Shown one piece after another: positions 11,176 through 23,100 of a stretch of 64,000 nucleotides of DNA. The notes under the pieces were generated by a model. It searched no databases. It saw only the letters and a program-made list of their open reading frames with translations, and was not told where the DNA came from. Origin of the DNA: Piezodorus guildinii. Taxonomy: Eukaryota > Arthropoda > Insecta > Hemiptera > Pentatomidae. Position 1 is the first letter of the stretch; each line of letters starts with the position of its first letter. The stretch is from assembly GCA_023052935.1 (NCBI GenBank), contig CM041293.1, positions 183,287,249 through 183,351,248 of the forward strand, read 5' to 3'. Both the position numbers and the translations under genes were made by a program.

Positions 11176-14100
11176 ATAATAAATCTATAAAATGTAAAAA
11201 AAGTCTAGAAATCACTGATACTTGTAGAAATCACTGATAATGCTAGATCTCCAATATATACATATTTAAAAGAGGTCGCGGAGCCACTGCCGTTTCAACC
11301 TTCTATGGGGTGCTAAGGGTGTGTGGAGCTGAAAAGTGATTGAGCTAGAGGATTGCGGTGATAGATAAGATTGTGATGGAATTTGGAGAATTGTGATGGA
11401 ATGAGATAAAAAATAAATGGAATATTTATGTCGTCGTGTAAGGTATGGTTGGTGAAATAATAAGGAGCATTTACTATTGTTCGGAAAACTTTGGATTGAA
11501 AGGACTGAATACGTTTGAAGTTAAAACATTTAGCTGTCCCCCACAGTATGTTAAGGATTAAACAAAACAAAAAAATGTATATATTATTTTTTTTTTGTCA
11601 ACTCCTTACCGTCATTGGTGATTATCTACACACTTTTTTAATCCATGAATCGTTACTTATAATTGTATTATCCTCATTCCAATTATATTTAGAATCTTTT
11701 CGAAAACGTTGCAATCAACCAAAAGAAAAGAGCAAATTCAATAAACGAAAAAAACAAACATCGATCTGTATTCGTATGCCGAATACTTTTTTCTCTGAAA
11801 CTAATCCACCGAATTTGTTTTCAAAATTTTCCACAAAAGCAACAGAGCATCCAACGAAATTTTTTGTATATATACATCCTTACCTCAGTTACTATTGGAG
11901 ACAGAGAAAAAATTGAGTTGAGTTTTACAATAAGTACACCGTGATTAATCATACAAAAGACAAGAAAAATGTTACCTATTTATTCGTCCATAGGTCAGTT
12001 ATTTATAAGATAAAGCTGTATCAAGTTTTAGAATCAGCAAACCTGGGTTAATGATTTCTCTAATATGGTAGATATAGCAAAAGCTATACGCCTCTAACTT
12101 GGTATATTATTGACGAAAGGAAAAAGTTAAATGATTTTTGCGATCAGGACAACGCGAAAAAAAAAAAAATGTATACGTTCATCTTACAGCTTATAAGAGT
12201 TGTTATTCCCGCAAAAGGGGGTTATTATTCAAGGCAAACATAAAAGGGTTTTGGAATCAAAACACCTCGATTAGCAGTAGTAATTGACAATTTTCTTTAA
12301 ATTTAAATTGGCAGTATTGCTGATTTGTGTTTCTTAGAGTGCCCACATAGTGCAATCAGCGAGCAAGTAGTTCAAAATTATTTTTATTTTCAGTGCTTCA
12401 TGATGGGAGTTTCGGTTTAATGCACCAGTTTTAGAGATATTATATGAAACATAAGCTATTAATCTGTGTTTTTATTATTATGTTATTCTTTATAGTATCA
12501 CGAAAAATAATCTATCCTATATATCGGGTTGTTTCACATGAAATGTCCGTTTTTAGGGTTTCTGAAATACATAAAGGATTTTGCAGGTCTCTGTTGTTTG
12601 TTTTTTTTCCGAATGTTTACATATGTAAAGTAAACAGTTACTAATCCTCTAATTTTGTATATAAACATTAGCTTCCCAATCAATTACCCACTTTTTAGTA
12701 TTCCTCAAAATATGAACATGGAAACATGCGATTTTCGAGTAATATTTTTGTACGAGTTTAAACTCCGCCATTCAACAGCTGAGGCCGCTAGAAATATTTG
12801 CAAGGCGTTTGGGGAATGGAGTGTTAATGAACGGACCATTCGCCCTTGGTTTGCTAAGTTTTCAGCTGGGGATACCGGCTTGGAAAACTTGCCCCGAGGA
12901 AGACCTCCGTCCGTAATAGACAACGACGTCCTCAAACATACAGTAGAAGGAAACCCCTACCAAACAGTTAAAGGACTCTCAGCACAACTAAATGCAAGTG
13001 CATCTACCGTTTCCAGACATTTAAAGTGTATTTGGAAAGTAAAAAACCTCGATACATAATTATTGAGAGTACATTATTTTAATTATGAATGAATTAATAT
13101 TATTGGAAGGAATTAGTCCGGGTGGCGGTCATTAAATGAAACAACTAAATAGTTTCAACTATTTTATTGTTTGCCAACGTTTCGACCCCCTTTGTGGGTC
13201 ATCATCAGGGCGCATGGTGGGAGAATGGAAACTGCCATTCAATTTTTTTTATTCATTTTTTTTTTCAATTTTTTTTTTTCAATTTATTTTCAGTTTCCAT
13301 TCTCCCACCATGCGCCCTGATGATGACCCACAAAGGGGGTCGAAACGTTGGCAAACAATAAAATAGTTGAAACTATTTAGTTGTTTCATTTAATGACCGC
13401 CACCCGGACTAATTCCTTCCAGTAATTCTCAACGGTCAACTAATTACATCCACAATGAATTAATATTATGTATAATAATTGATTACAATTTAAGAGAAAA
13501 AATATATAACGTTTATAGCATATGTGGCCTCTCCAATAAACTTGAAAATCATTATCTAAGGGAGAAAAAAAAAGCTTGTTAGGATAAGTGATGGAATAAA
13601 ACTAATATGTAGCTTGATTACCAGCTAATTACCCCACCTTCCTTCACTATACACCACTACACTATTCTCTGCGTGAAGCACCTCTTGGTGATGCGCGTAG
13701 TTGTGTGCGCATAACTGCTCCACTATACCTAGCGACCTTAAGATATTTCTTTGATTTTCGCTGCACGTTATATATTAGTTAGTTGTACACATATTTCTAT
13801 ATAGAAACAATTATACCGTAAGATAATTATTTGGAAACAATTAACCTCTGTTTAATAATTTGTATTGCCAGCACATTTTGGGAAACCAGGTTAATGAATC
13901 ATAACTGAATCAAGTGACGCCGAATATAATAATGTAAATAACGAGCTACTCACTTGTCGGCCAGCATACCAGCCGGGACGGTAATCAGGATCTCTCCGAA
14001 CTCGACGGACGCCACCAGCCAAGAAGTGTCGGAAGTGTCCATCGGGATCTCGGATTCCGGGGAGATAAAGTACTCCATTAGTGGTTCCATCCAGTTGAAG

Positions 14101-17100
14101 GCTGTAGACAACATGGCCACGCTCATCGTGCCTGAAAAATAGAATATCAATAACAACGTGCAGTAAAAAGCTCGAAACGTGCAAAATCGTGCATGAGAAA
14201 TCTATAAATGTGCAAAATAGTGCAGGGAAACACCAAAATATAAAATTAAGAGTATGAGAACCTCAGGCGAAAATAAACTTAAAAAAATCTGGTGCGGGCA
14301 ACACACGACTTTCACTTACCTCCGTTTTTAGAATCAAAAATGAGTGAAACCATTAAAGAATTAACTAAATGGAATTTCTATAGAAACATGTGTTTTATTA
14401 AAAAATCTATTATATTATTATCTAAAATAATCACTTATTTTTGTCGGCTTTTCATCACTCTCTACTAACTTTTAAAAGCTTGTGTTTGAGATAACATTTT
14501 TTCTAAAATCTCAAGCTTTCCAACGGTATATCATACATGTATATTACTGTTCTTATCTTCAAAAACAAAAAATGGCATAAAAAATATATTTTTCAGTTTT
14601 CTCCTTTAGTTGGGTATCGAATTCATTCAATTTATATATTTACCTGTTTTTCATCAGTGGTAATAAGAAAATATAGTTTTTTTTTATAGAATCAACAAAA
14701 TTAAAGGTACTTTAGAGAAAGAAAATTTAAATTATAGGCATTCAAGCCCTGTCAGACCATTTTAATCAGAATGAAAACTTAAATGATATAAAAGCCCAAT
14801 AAATTTTACATCGATATAGCGAGTTTTCAACAAAATCGTCGAACGTTTTCGAGAAAATCAATATGAACATGGTATGACGTAGCTCTTTTGTAAGCGGATT
14901 TTGATGAAAAAAGATTTCGTAATGTCTCGGGCGTTACAGTTTGTCTTAATTATGAAATTTCAGTTTCATAGGACTTACGTTTTCGCTCGGAGTTACTCAC
15001 ACACCACACACACACAAATACCTTTTTGCGGGACATGGTTATTTGGACTCGGGAACCCTAAAATGTATATTTCCGTTGAAAACTGGAATTCTAAAATTTT
15101 CACGATCGCAATACTTTCCCTTACTATATAATAATGTAAATGAAAGTAAAAAATCATAAACTAACCTAAATCTATATGGAAGGGGAATTGGATTCATTTT
15201 CGTCGGCATTATTTTTCTAGCTGTCTGTCTTTTCCGATCCTCGAGAACAAAAAGCGCGCCTTATATACTTAATATCTGTGCCACATGTTCTGCTCACTCT
15301 ATAAATACAAGGTCCTGACCTTTAACTTGTATAAAGTATATAAGGTATATCTTATAGCTGATGAAAACGACCCTCAAGGAACCCGCTACTAGAGAATAGT
15401 TGAACCTCTCTGAGAAGCTTTCTGTATAAACCTGACTAAAGTGAAGGTGCACTATCAGGAAGCTGAAACTGCTCGATAGTAGACTAGATAATCTTCACAG
15501 AGCCGTCCAACTGTGAACAATAACACCAGATCGGGTTGGTACTACTGCAGTCTGCCTCTGACAGCGGTCACTTCACTAGGTCTCTCTCTCTCTGTGCAAT
15601 TCTATGCATTTATATCTAGACGAACCTCGAGTATAGACTTTAAAACTTTCGAAAATATTGGTCAAATAACAGATCGATAAATGAAATGTTTATGATCAAT
15701 ATCTTTTTTAGAGAACAATCAACTAGAGGTTTATACTGAAATAAACAGAAAAATTAAAATTGTATTCCTTACTAGGAAAAACGATAGATCGCATATAGTT
15801 CTATTTATAATAAGCTATAATTCTGAACAGGGGGAAATTGAGTTTGTAAAAGGACGGAGGGATTGATGAAGTATTGACGTTTAAGAAAGAATGAAATAAC
15901 ACCCTAATCAAAATTATGTTTAGTCACCAATGTATATTTTGAAATGTTTTCCATTAAAATCAACATTAGTATTTAACAGTAGGCCCTTGCTACTAATGTT
16001 ATCTAATGAAGAATATTCACGTTTTAAAATTAAACTGCATTGAGAGGACAATAGACTTATAAACGACATGTCAATAGCCGAAATGCCTGACAGAAGAAGG
16101 CAAAAACGAAGGTGGATGAGGGACCTCCTCTGCTAGATTAAAGCCTTGGAAGGGGTGCTGCTGTGCACTTTACTTCCCCATGCCTACCATTTCTGATTTC
16201 ACTATTTATACAGCACTTTTGCTTATTGTCAAATACTTTCTAATAGGTGCGAATCTGTACTAATATTATAAAGCTGAAGAGTTTGTTTGTTTGAGCGCGC
16301 TAATCTCAGAAACTACTGGTTCGAATTGAAAAGTTCTTGTTGGATAGTCCATTTATCGAGGAAGGCTTTAGGCTATATAACATCACGATGCGACTAATAG
16401 ATATGAAGAATCAATGGAAAATCTAGAAAAAAAAATGGAGAAAACTAACCTCAGATTCCAAATGATTTATAATAATAATAATAGGCTTAGCGAACCCGAA
16501 GGTTCGATGCCGATACCACCAAATTCCGCCTACACAGACTCGTCCAATGTTCACCATTCAAGCCCAAGCCCCCGAGATCAGCCTTAACGCAATCCTCCCA
16601 TCTCCGCTTCGGCCTACCTTTCGGACGCCTACCAGTCGGATCAGCAAATACCAACTTTCTCGGAATCCGCTCGTCATCGAGCCCAACAACTTTACTCGCC
16701 CATTTGAGTCTCCGCGATGCAATCAGCTCAATTATATTCACAGGATGCAAGTTCTAAACTCCCCAGTGGCCTCATCTCTCTTTGGACCAAATATTTTACG
16801 CAATACCTTATTTTCGAAAACCTTAAGCCGTTGTTCATCCTTCAAAGTAAGCGGCCACGTTTCACATCCGTAAAGAACCGTTGGAAGAATAATAGTTTTA
16901 TAAATTCTAATCTTTCAGTTTTTAGATAGAAGCCGCGAACTAAGTAACTTAGCAACTGAATAATAACACGCATTTCCCACCTTTAACCGGATTCCAAATG
17001 ATTTACTCATTAATTTTAAAAGAATTCAATTTCCCGTTAATTTATCATTTGCCGTAACAATTAATAAATCACAGGGGCAAACAAACATTTAAAGACGTAG

Positions 17101-20100
17101 GAATCGATTTACGTCCAAATCGGGTTGCGAAGAAAATCAGTATGTTCTTCTTCCAAAAGAAAATAAAACTAAAAATATCATTTACGCAGAATTAATATAA
17201 AATATACTCTTTTAAAATCTTCTTAATAGAGATCATAATAACAGAAATTTATGCTGGTGAAGATAGTTAATTATTTTAGTTTGTAAATGAAGATGACGCA
17301 TGGCAAATGGTTTCAGAGAATATAGTCCATGTATACCGCAACACTATCTAGGTGCGGCAACACACGACATTCACTTACCTCCGTTTAAAGGATCAATTAA
17401 AGAATTTTCAAATACAGTTTGAGATAAAAATGAGTAAAACCATTAAAGAATTAATTAAATGGAATTTCTATAGAAACAAGTGTTTTATTAAAAAATCTAT
17501 TATATTAGGGGTACTCACTACGTTTGCTATAGCATGCTATTTGTGCTATTGTGCTAAACTCATCCATTTTATACAGGAAATAACTGTAGAAACTCCACGG
17601 GCTTAGCAAAATAACACAAATAGCATTCTATAGCAAACGTAGTGAGTACCCCTTTTATTATCTAAAAGCTTGTGTTTTAGATCATATTTTTTCTAAAATC
17701 TCAAGCTTTCCAACGGTATACCATACATGTATATTACTGTTCTTATCTTCAAAAACAAAAAAATGCATAAAAAATGTATTTTTTCAGTTTTCTCCTTTAG
17801 TTGGGCATCGAATTCATTCAATTTATATATTTACTTGTTTTTCATCAGTTGTAACAAGAAAATATAGTTATTTTAATAGAATCGCCAAATTAAAGGTACT
17901 TTAGAGAAAGAAAATTTAAATTATCGGCATTTCAGCCCTGTCACACCATTTTAATCCAAATGATGCCTAAATTATATGAAAGCCCTATAAATTCTACATC
18001 GATATAGCGAGTTTAAACAAAATCGTCCGAACCGTTTTCGAGAAAATCAATATGAACATGGTATGACGTAGCTCTTTTGGTAAGCGGATTTTGATGAAAA
18101 AGATTTCGTAATGTCTCGGGCGTACAGTTGTCTTAATTATGAAATTTCAGTTTCATAGGACTTATAGTTTTCGCTCGTGAGTTACTACACACACACACAC
18201 ACAAATACCTTTTTGCGGGACATGGTTATTTGGACTCGGGGAACCCTAAAATGTATATTTCCGTTGAAAACTGGAATTCTAAAATTTTCACGATCGCAAT
18301 ACTTTCCCTTACTATATATAGTAAATGAAAGTAAAAAATCATAAACTAACCTAAATCTATATGGAAGGGGAATTGGATTCATTTTCGTCGGCATTATTTT
18401 CTAGCTGTCTGTCTTTTCCGATCCTCGAGAACAAAAAGCGCGCCTTATATACTTAATATCTGTGCCACATGTTCTGCTCACTCTATAAATACAAGGTCCT
18501 GACCTTTAACTTGTATAAAGTATATAAGGTATATCTTATAGCTGATGAAAACGACCCTCAAGGAACCCGCTACTAGAGAATAGTTGAACCTCTCTGAGAA
18601 GCTTTCTGTATAAACCTGACTAAAGTGAAGGTGCACTATCAGGAAGCTGAAACTGCTCGATAGTAGACTAGATAATCTTCACAGAGCCGTCCAACTGTGA
18701 ACAATAACACCAGATCGGGTTGGTACTAGTGCAGTCTGCCTCTGACAGCGGTCACTTCACTAGGTCTCTCTCTCTCTGTGCAATTCTATGCATTTATATC
18801 TAGACGAACCTCGAGTATAGACTTTAAAACTTTCGAAAATATTGGTCAAATAACAGATCGATAAATGAAATGTTTATGATCAATATCTTTTTTAGAGAAC
18901 AATCAACTAGAGGTTTATACTGAAATAAACAGAAAAATTAAAATTGTATTCCTTACTAGGAAAAACGATAGATCGCATATAGTTCTATTTATAATAAGCT
19001 ATAATTCTGAACAGGGGGAAATTGAGTTTGTAAAAGGACGGAGGGATTGATGAAGTATTGACGTTTAAGAAAGAATGAAATAACACCCTAATCAAAATTA
19101 TGTTTAGTCACCAATGTATATTTTGAAATGTTTTCCATTAAAATCAACATTAGTATTTAACAGTAGGCCCTTGCTACTAATGTTATCTAATGAAGAATAT
19201 TCACGTTTTAAAATTAAACTGCATTGAGAGGACAATAGACTTATAAACGACATGTCAATAGCCGAAATGCCTGACAGAAGAAGGCAAAAACGAAGGTGGT
19301 TTTTTGAAATTTAAGATTTAAAAACGAGTTTAAACAAAATCGTCCGAACCGTTTTCGAGAAAATCGAAAAAAAGGTGCAAAATGCATGGTATGCATGGTT
19401 AAATATATCAATTTCTCTATTTTTTGAAGCTACCACTGCCTTAAATAAGCATCCGGTCAAAAACGTAAAAATATAACCATCATCTGGTTCGCACATAATT
19501 AACCTTTCAAATTAAAATCAGTATTAATAGTTTTAATTTAGTTTAGGAGCTGTTTAGCGCTTTTGAAAACAATTAGTTTTCACTGTGTAAAATCGGAGTG
19601 TTTTATATAATTTATGTATTTTTAGTAGCTCTTCATTAGTTTCTACAACATTTTTACTTAAATAAGTAATAATTATGACATATATTATAGGAAAAATTAT
19701 TGCGATCGTGAAGACTTTTGTATTCCTACTTTAACAGAAATTTACGTTTTAGTATATCCTACGTCTAAATGACCAAGCCTTGGAAGAAGTTCTGTGTGTG
19801 TGTGAGAGTTCTGTATTTGAGACTTTTGCTGTTCAAAGAAAACCATGGATAACAGCAAAGGTCTCCCGAAAATCTTTTAAACGGAATATTATGGGGTCGT
19901 TTAGCGAAGACTTAACTTTAATATCTCCTAATCTAATATGAGTCAATGCGGAATTGCGGAACTTGTATTCTGTAAATATAATTGTGTTGATGGCATAACG
20001 GAGACTCAAATGGGAGAGTAAAGTTGTTGGGCTCGGTGAGGAGCGGATTCCGAGAAAGTTGGTATTCGCTGATCCGACTGGTAGGCGTCCGAAAGGTAGG

Positions 20101-23100
20101 CCGAAGCGTCGATGGGAGGATTGCGTCAAGGCTGAACTTGGCTTGAACGGTGAACATTGGACGAATATGTGTAGGCGGAATTTGGTGGTATCGGTATCGA
20201 ACCTTCGGGTTCGCTAAGCCTATTATTATTGTTATTATTATTATCTAATATTAGTGAACTAAGGGATTAAATATTTAATTTAAAATTTCCGACTTATACG
20301 TTTAATTTATATTACATAAGGAAGTATAATATTTTTCGCTGAGCGTTGAATCCTTGGAGAACTCCATGACAACTTAGACAGAGATACTCGCCGAGATTTA
20401 CGACTTGTTATATCAGAAGATAACTTTATGGCGGGCTGGCCCTAACTCAACGCAGGTGTACTCTTCACAAATCATAAACTACCGCATCATATCTTAAATA
20501 TGATTGTCGGAATGTAATCACTACTCATTTACTGCTGGTCTTAACGAAATTTAAGAGTTCCAAGTAAATTATTTAAGTACAAGGCGTTAAGCAAAACCGT
20601 TTTAGGCCTAGACGAATTTTTCGTTTTATCTCTCTCTCTGTATAAAATGATTCCTCGCTTCTTGGTTTCCGCTCCACCTAAACCACTGGACGGATTTTGA
20701 TACGGTTTTGACTATTATTTAGGTATTCTTTCCTGAAGGTTTATAAGTAAAAGACATTGCAATTTTCCTTTTCTTTAAATGGGAAAAATAAATTTTCTGT
20801 AACCGAGTCATCAAGTTAATATGCTATAAATGAATGGTACAAGTTTTATAAAGTTATCGTAAGCCCATAAACATGAGCCCATGACTATGAGCATGTTAAA
20901 CTTTAAAATGAATTTTTTCTATCTATCTATCTACCTGCGTGGCTCTACAACCCTTGGTGGGTGTTGGCCTCCTCAACGAGCCGCCGCCATTCTGTGCTGC
21001 CGCTCTCCAGTTCCTGACTCGCAACAGGCTTTGGGCGTCCATCCATCGCAGCCTGGTACTGTGAATGGGGGTTTCCAAAGCTCTTTTGGGCAGTTCTTGG
21101 GTTTACAACCTTACGCCATGGCCAGCCCAACTAAGCCTTCCCACCTTTATATATTTCAGAATATCTATTTCTCCAAAAAGGTCATGAATAGGGATTGCAA
21201 TCCAGAAAACTGGATCCGGTAATCCGTCGGATCCGGCATCATCATACGTTATCCGGATCCGGCATCTATCGAGATATCGCTCATTCAAGTATTGATTCAC
21301 TCATGTACTGACTTACTCAAGTGTTAACCTACTGAGTTATATGAAAAACTGCTTACAAATCTATTTAAATCTAGGAAGACTGAGCTACCTTACTGCTCAC
21401 GTCTTCCCTTACTTAACTTTTTCAGATAGCTCAATTAATTTATTAAGTTACTTTATAAAATCTTATATAATTATCCTTGCGAAATTAACTAAGATAGGAA
21501 TTGTGATAACAATAATTTTAAATTATTTGAGAATGCTAACAAACTATCACAATAATGAGTTCGTATAAGAAGTATAAATCTTTAAATTATTCTACTGACA
21601 ATATTTGTTTTTCAAATAGTATTGAAGTACTAAATTACTTTAGTATATATAATCAAAAATCAATTTTGATTTTGGAAAAAGGGTGGTAGAAAACAAATTA
21701 TTTTTAGCAAATAGTAATCAATAGCCGACTGTTTTAGTAGTCATTAAAATTTTACTTGTTACCTAAATTACTAAACTTTAATTTTTTGCTCCTTATATAA
21801 TCCTAACATAACTTTTATTTTATGAACTTATGACTACAATTATACTCGAATAAATCACTCAGTTCATCTTGGACCGAAAAGTGAAAATCAACCTGAGTTG
21901 TCGAGCCATCCGGATCCGGCCGGGTCCGTCCGGATTGATGAAATTTGGGACCGGATTCGGCCGGATGGAAAATGACGCCGGATTGCAATTCCTAGTCATG
22001 AAGTTCCCTGTTCCTCCTAATTCTCCATCTCTCACAGGGCCAAATATTCTCCTGAAGATTTTTCTTTCGAAGGTTAGCAGGCTATTTCCATTTTTCGCTG
22101 AGATGGTCCATGTCTGAGAAGCGTAGGTAGTAACAGGGTGAATTAAGGTTTTATAAATGACCAGTTAGGTACCCCTTGTAATAGACATGCTGCGGAGAGT
22201 GTTCAGCAAGGCGTAATATGCCCTGTTAGCCGCTACCAGTCTTTTCCTTACTTCAGCAGAGACATCGTTAGCTTGTAGCGGCTGTCTGAATTTTTACTAG
22301 TTTATTGAAAATATATAGTTATAAAACGAATAAGATAGGGACATTTGTTTTTATATTGTTTTTGAATACATACATAACATTGAAGTTTTCTTTATATTGA
22401 AGAATTTAATTTTCCATTATCTTCTGTGTTACCATTTAAATTAACGAGTCAATAAATTTAAGTAATTTTGATTTATGTTTTTTCATTTTTTCCGATGATT
22501 AAATATAGTAATGAATAGACGTTCTATAATAAGCGTATTTTCCTGATGATTCAACTTTCCATTACGATAAACTATAACACCCAAAGCTTTAGACTCTAAA
22601 TCGGTCAGAGAGAATTTTTTTTAACATAAATGACACCTATTTCTAATCGCACCCATGCGAAGCAGGAGAGGGTCCACTAGTTCTTCAAAAATGAATAAGG
22701 AATAAATATTGATTAAATCATTAGAAACCTTTCTTTACATACTAATTACGACTAGCCGAAAAAATCATCGAAATCTAACCAGAATTAATACAGTTGTTGC
22801 TTTTTAAACTTCTTGATTATGGCTTAAAATTTTATTACAATAAGGCAAAAAGCAAATTTTTAAGTAATCGATAATTTTAGTTTTGCTCAATAATAATAAA
22901 TATTTTTTTTTTATCTTTACAATTTTATATTCACACCTGTCAATAAATTGACAATCATTGAATGTGATAATGAAGGATTGATAGTTGGCGTGGTAGGCAT
23001 GATGGAGAGATGCCCAGCGGCACCTCTTCCTGCCGTGCTTCCTATTACGGATTTAGCTTAGAAGGTCCCTCATCCAATTTCTTTTCAGTCTTCTGGAGTA

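Larger units (their letters stand above)
7268..13953 (-). other. Intron 2 of the sugar transporter
   Basis: Donor gtgagtag after ..GACAA at 13954 and acceptor ttttcag before 7267; phase 2. It contains Jockey, RTE and mariner remnants and the fold-back element at 13104-13453, listed separately. Stretches at 7600-8030 and 8400-9240 are AT-rich with no recognisable gene. Confidence 0.8.

Noticed and set aside
11515..11916. Host protein-coding gene
   Set aside because: A 133-codon open stretch of biased Phe/Lys/Asn composition with no domain, in AT-rich intron DNA.
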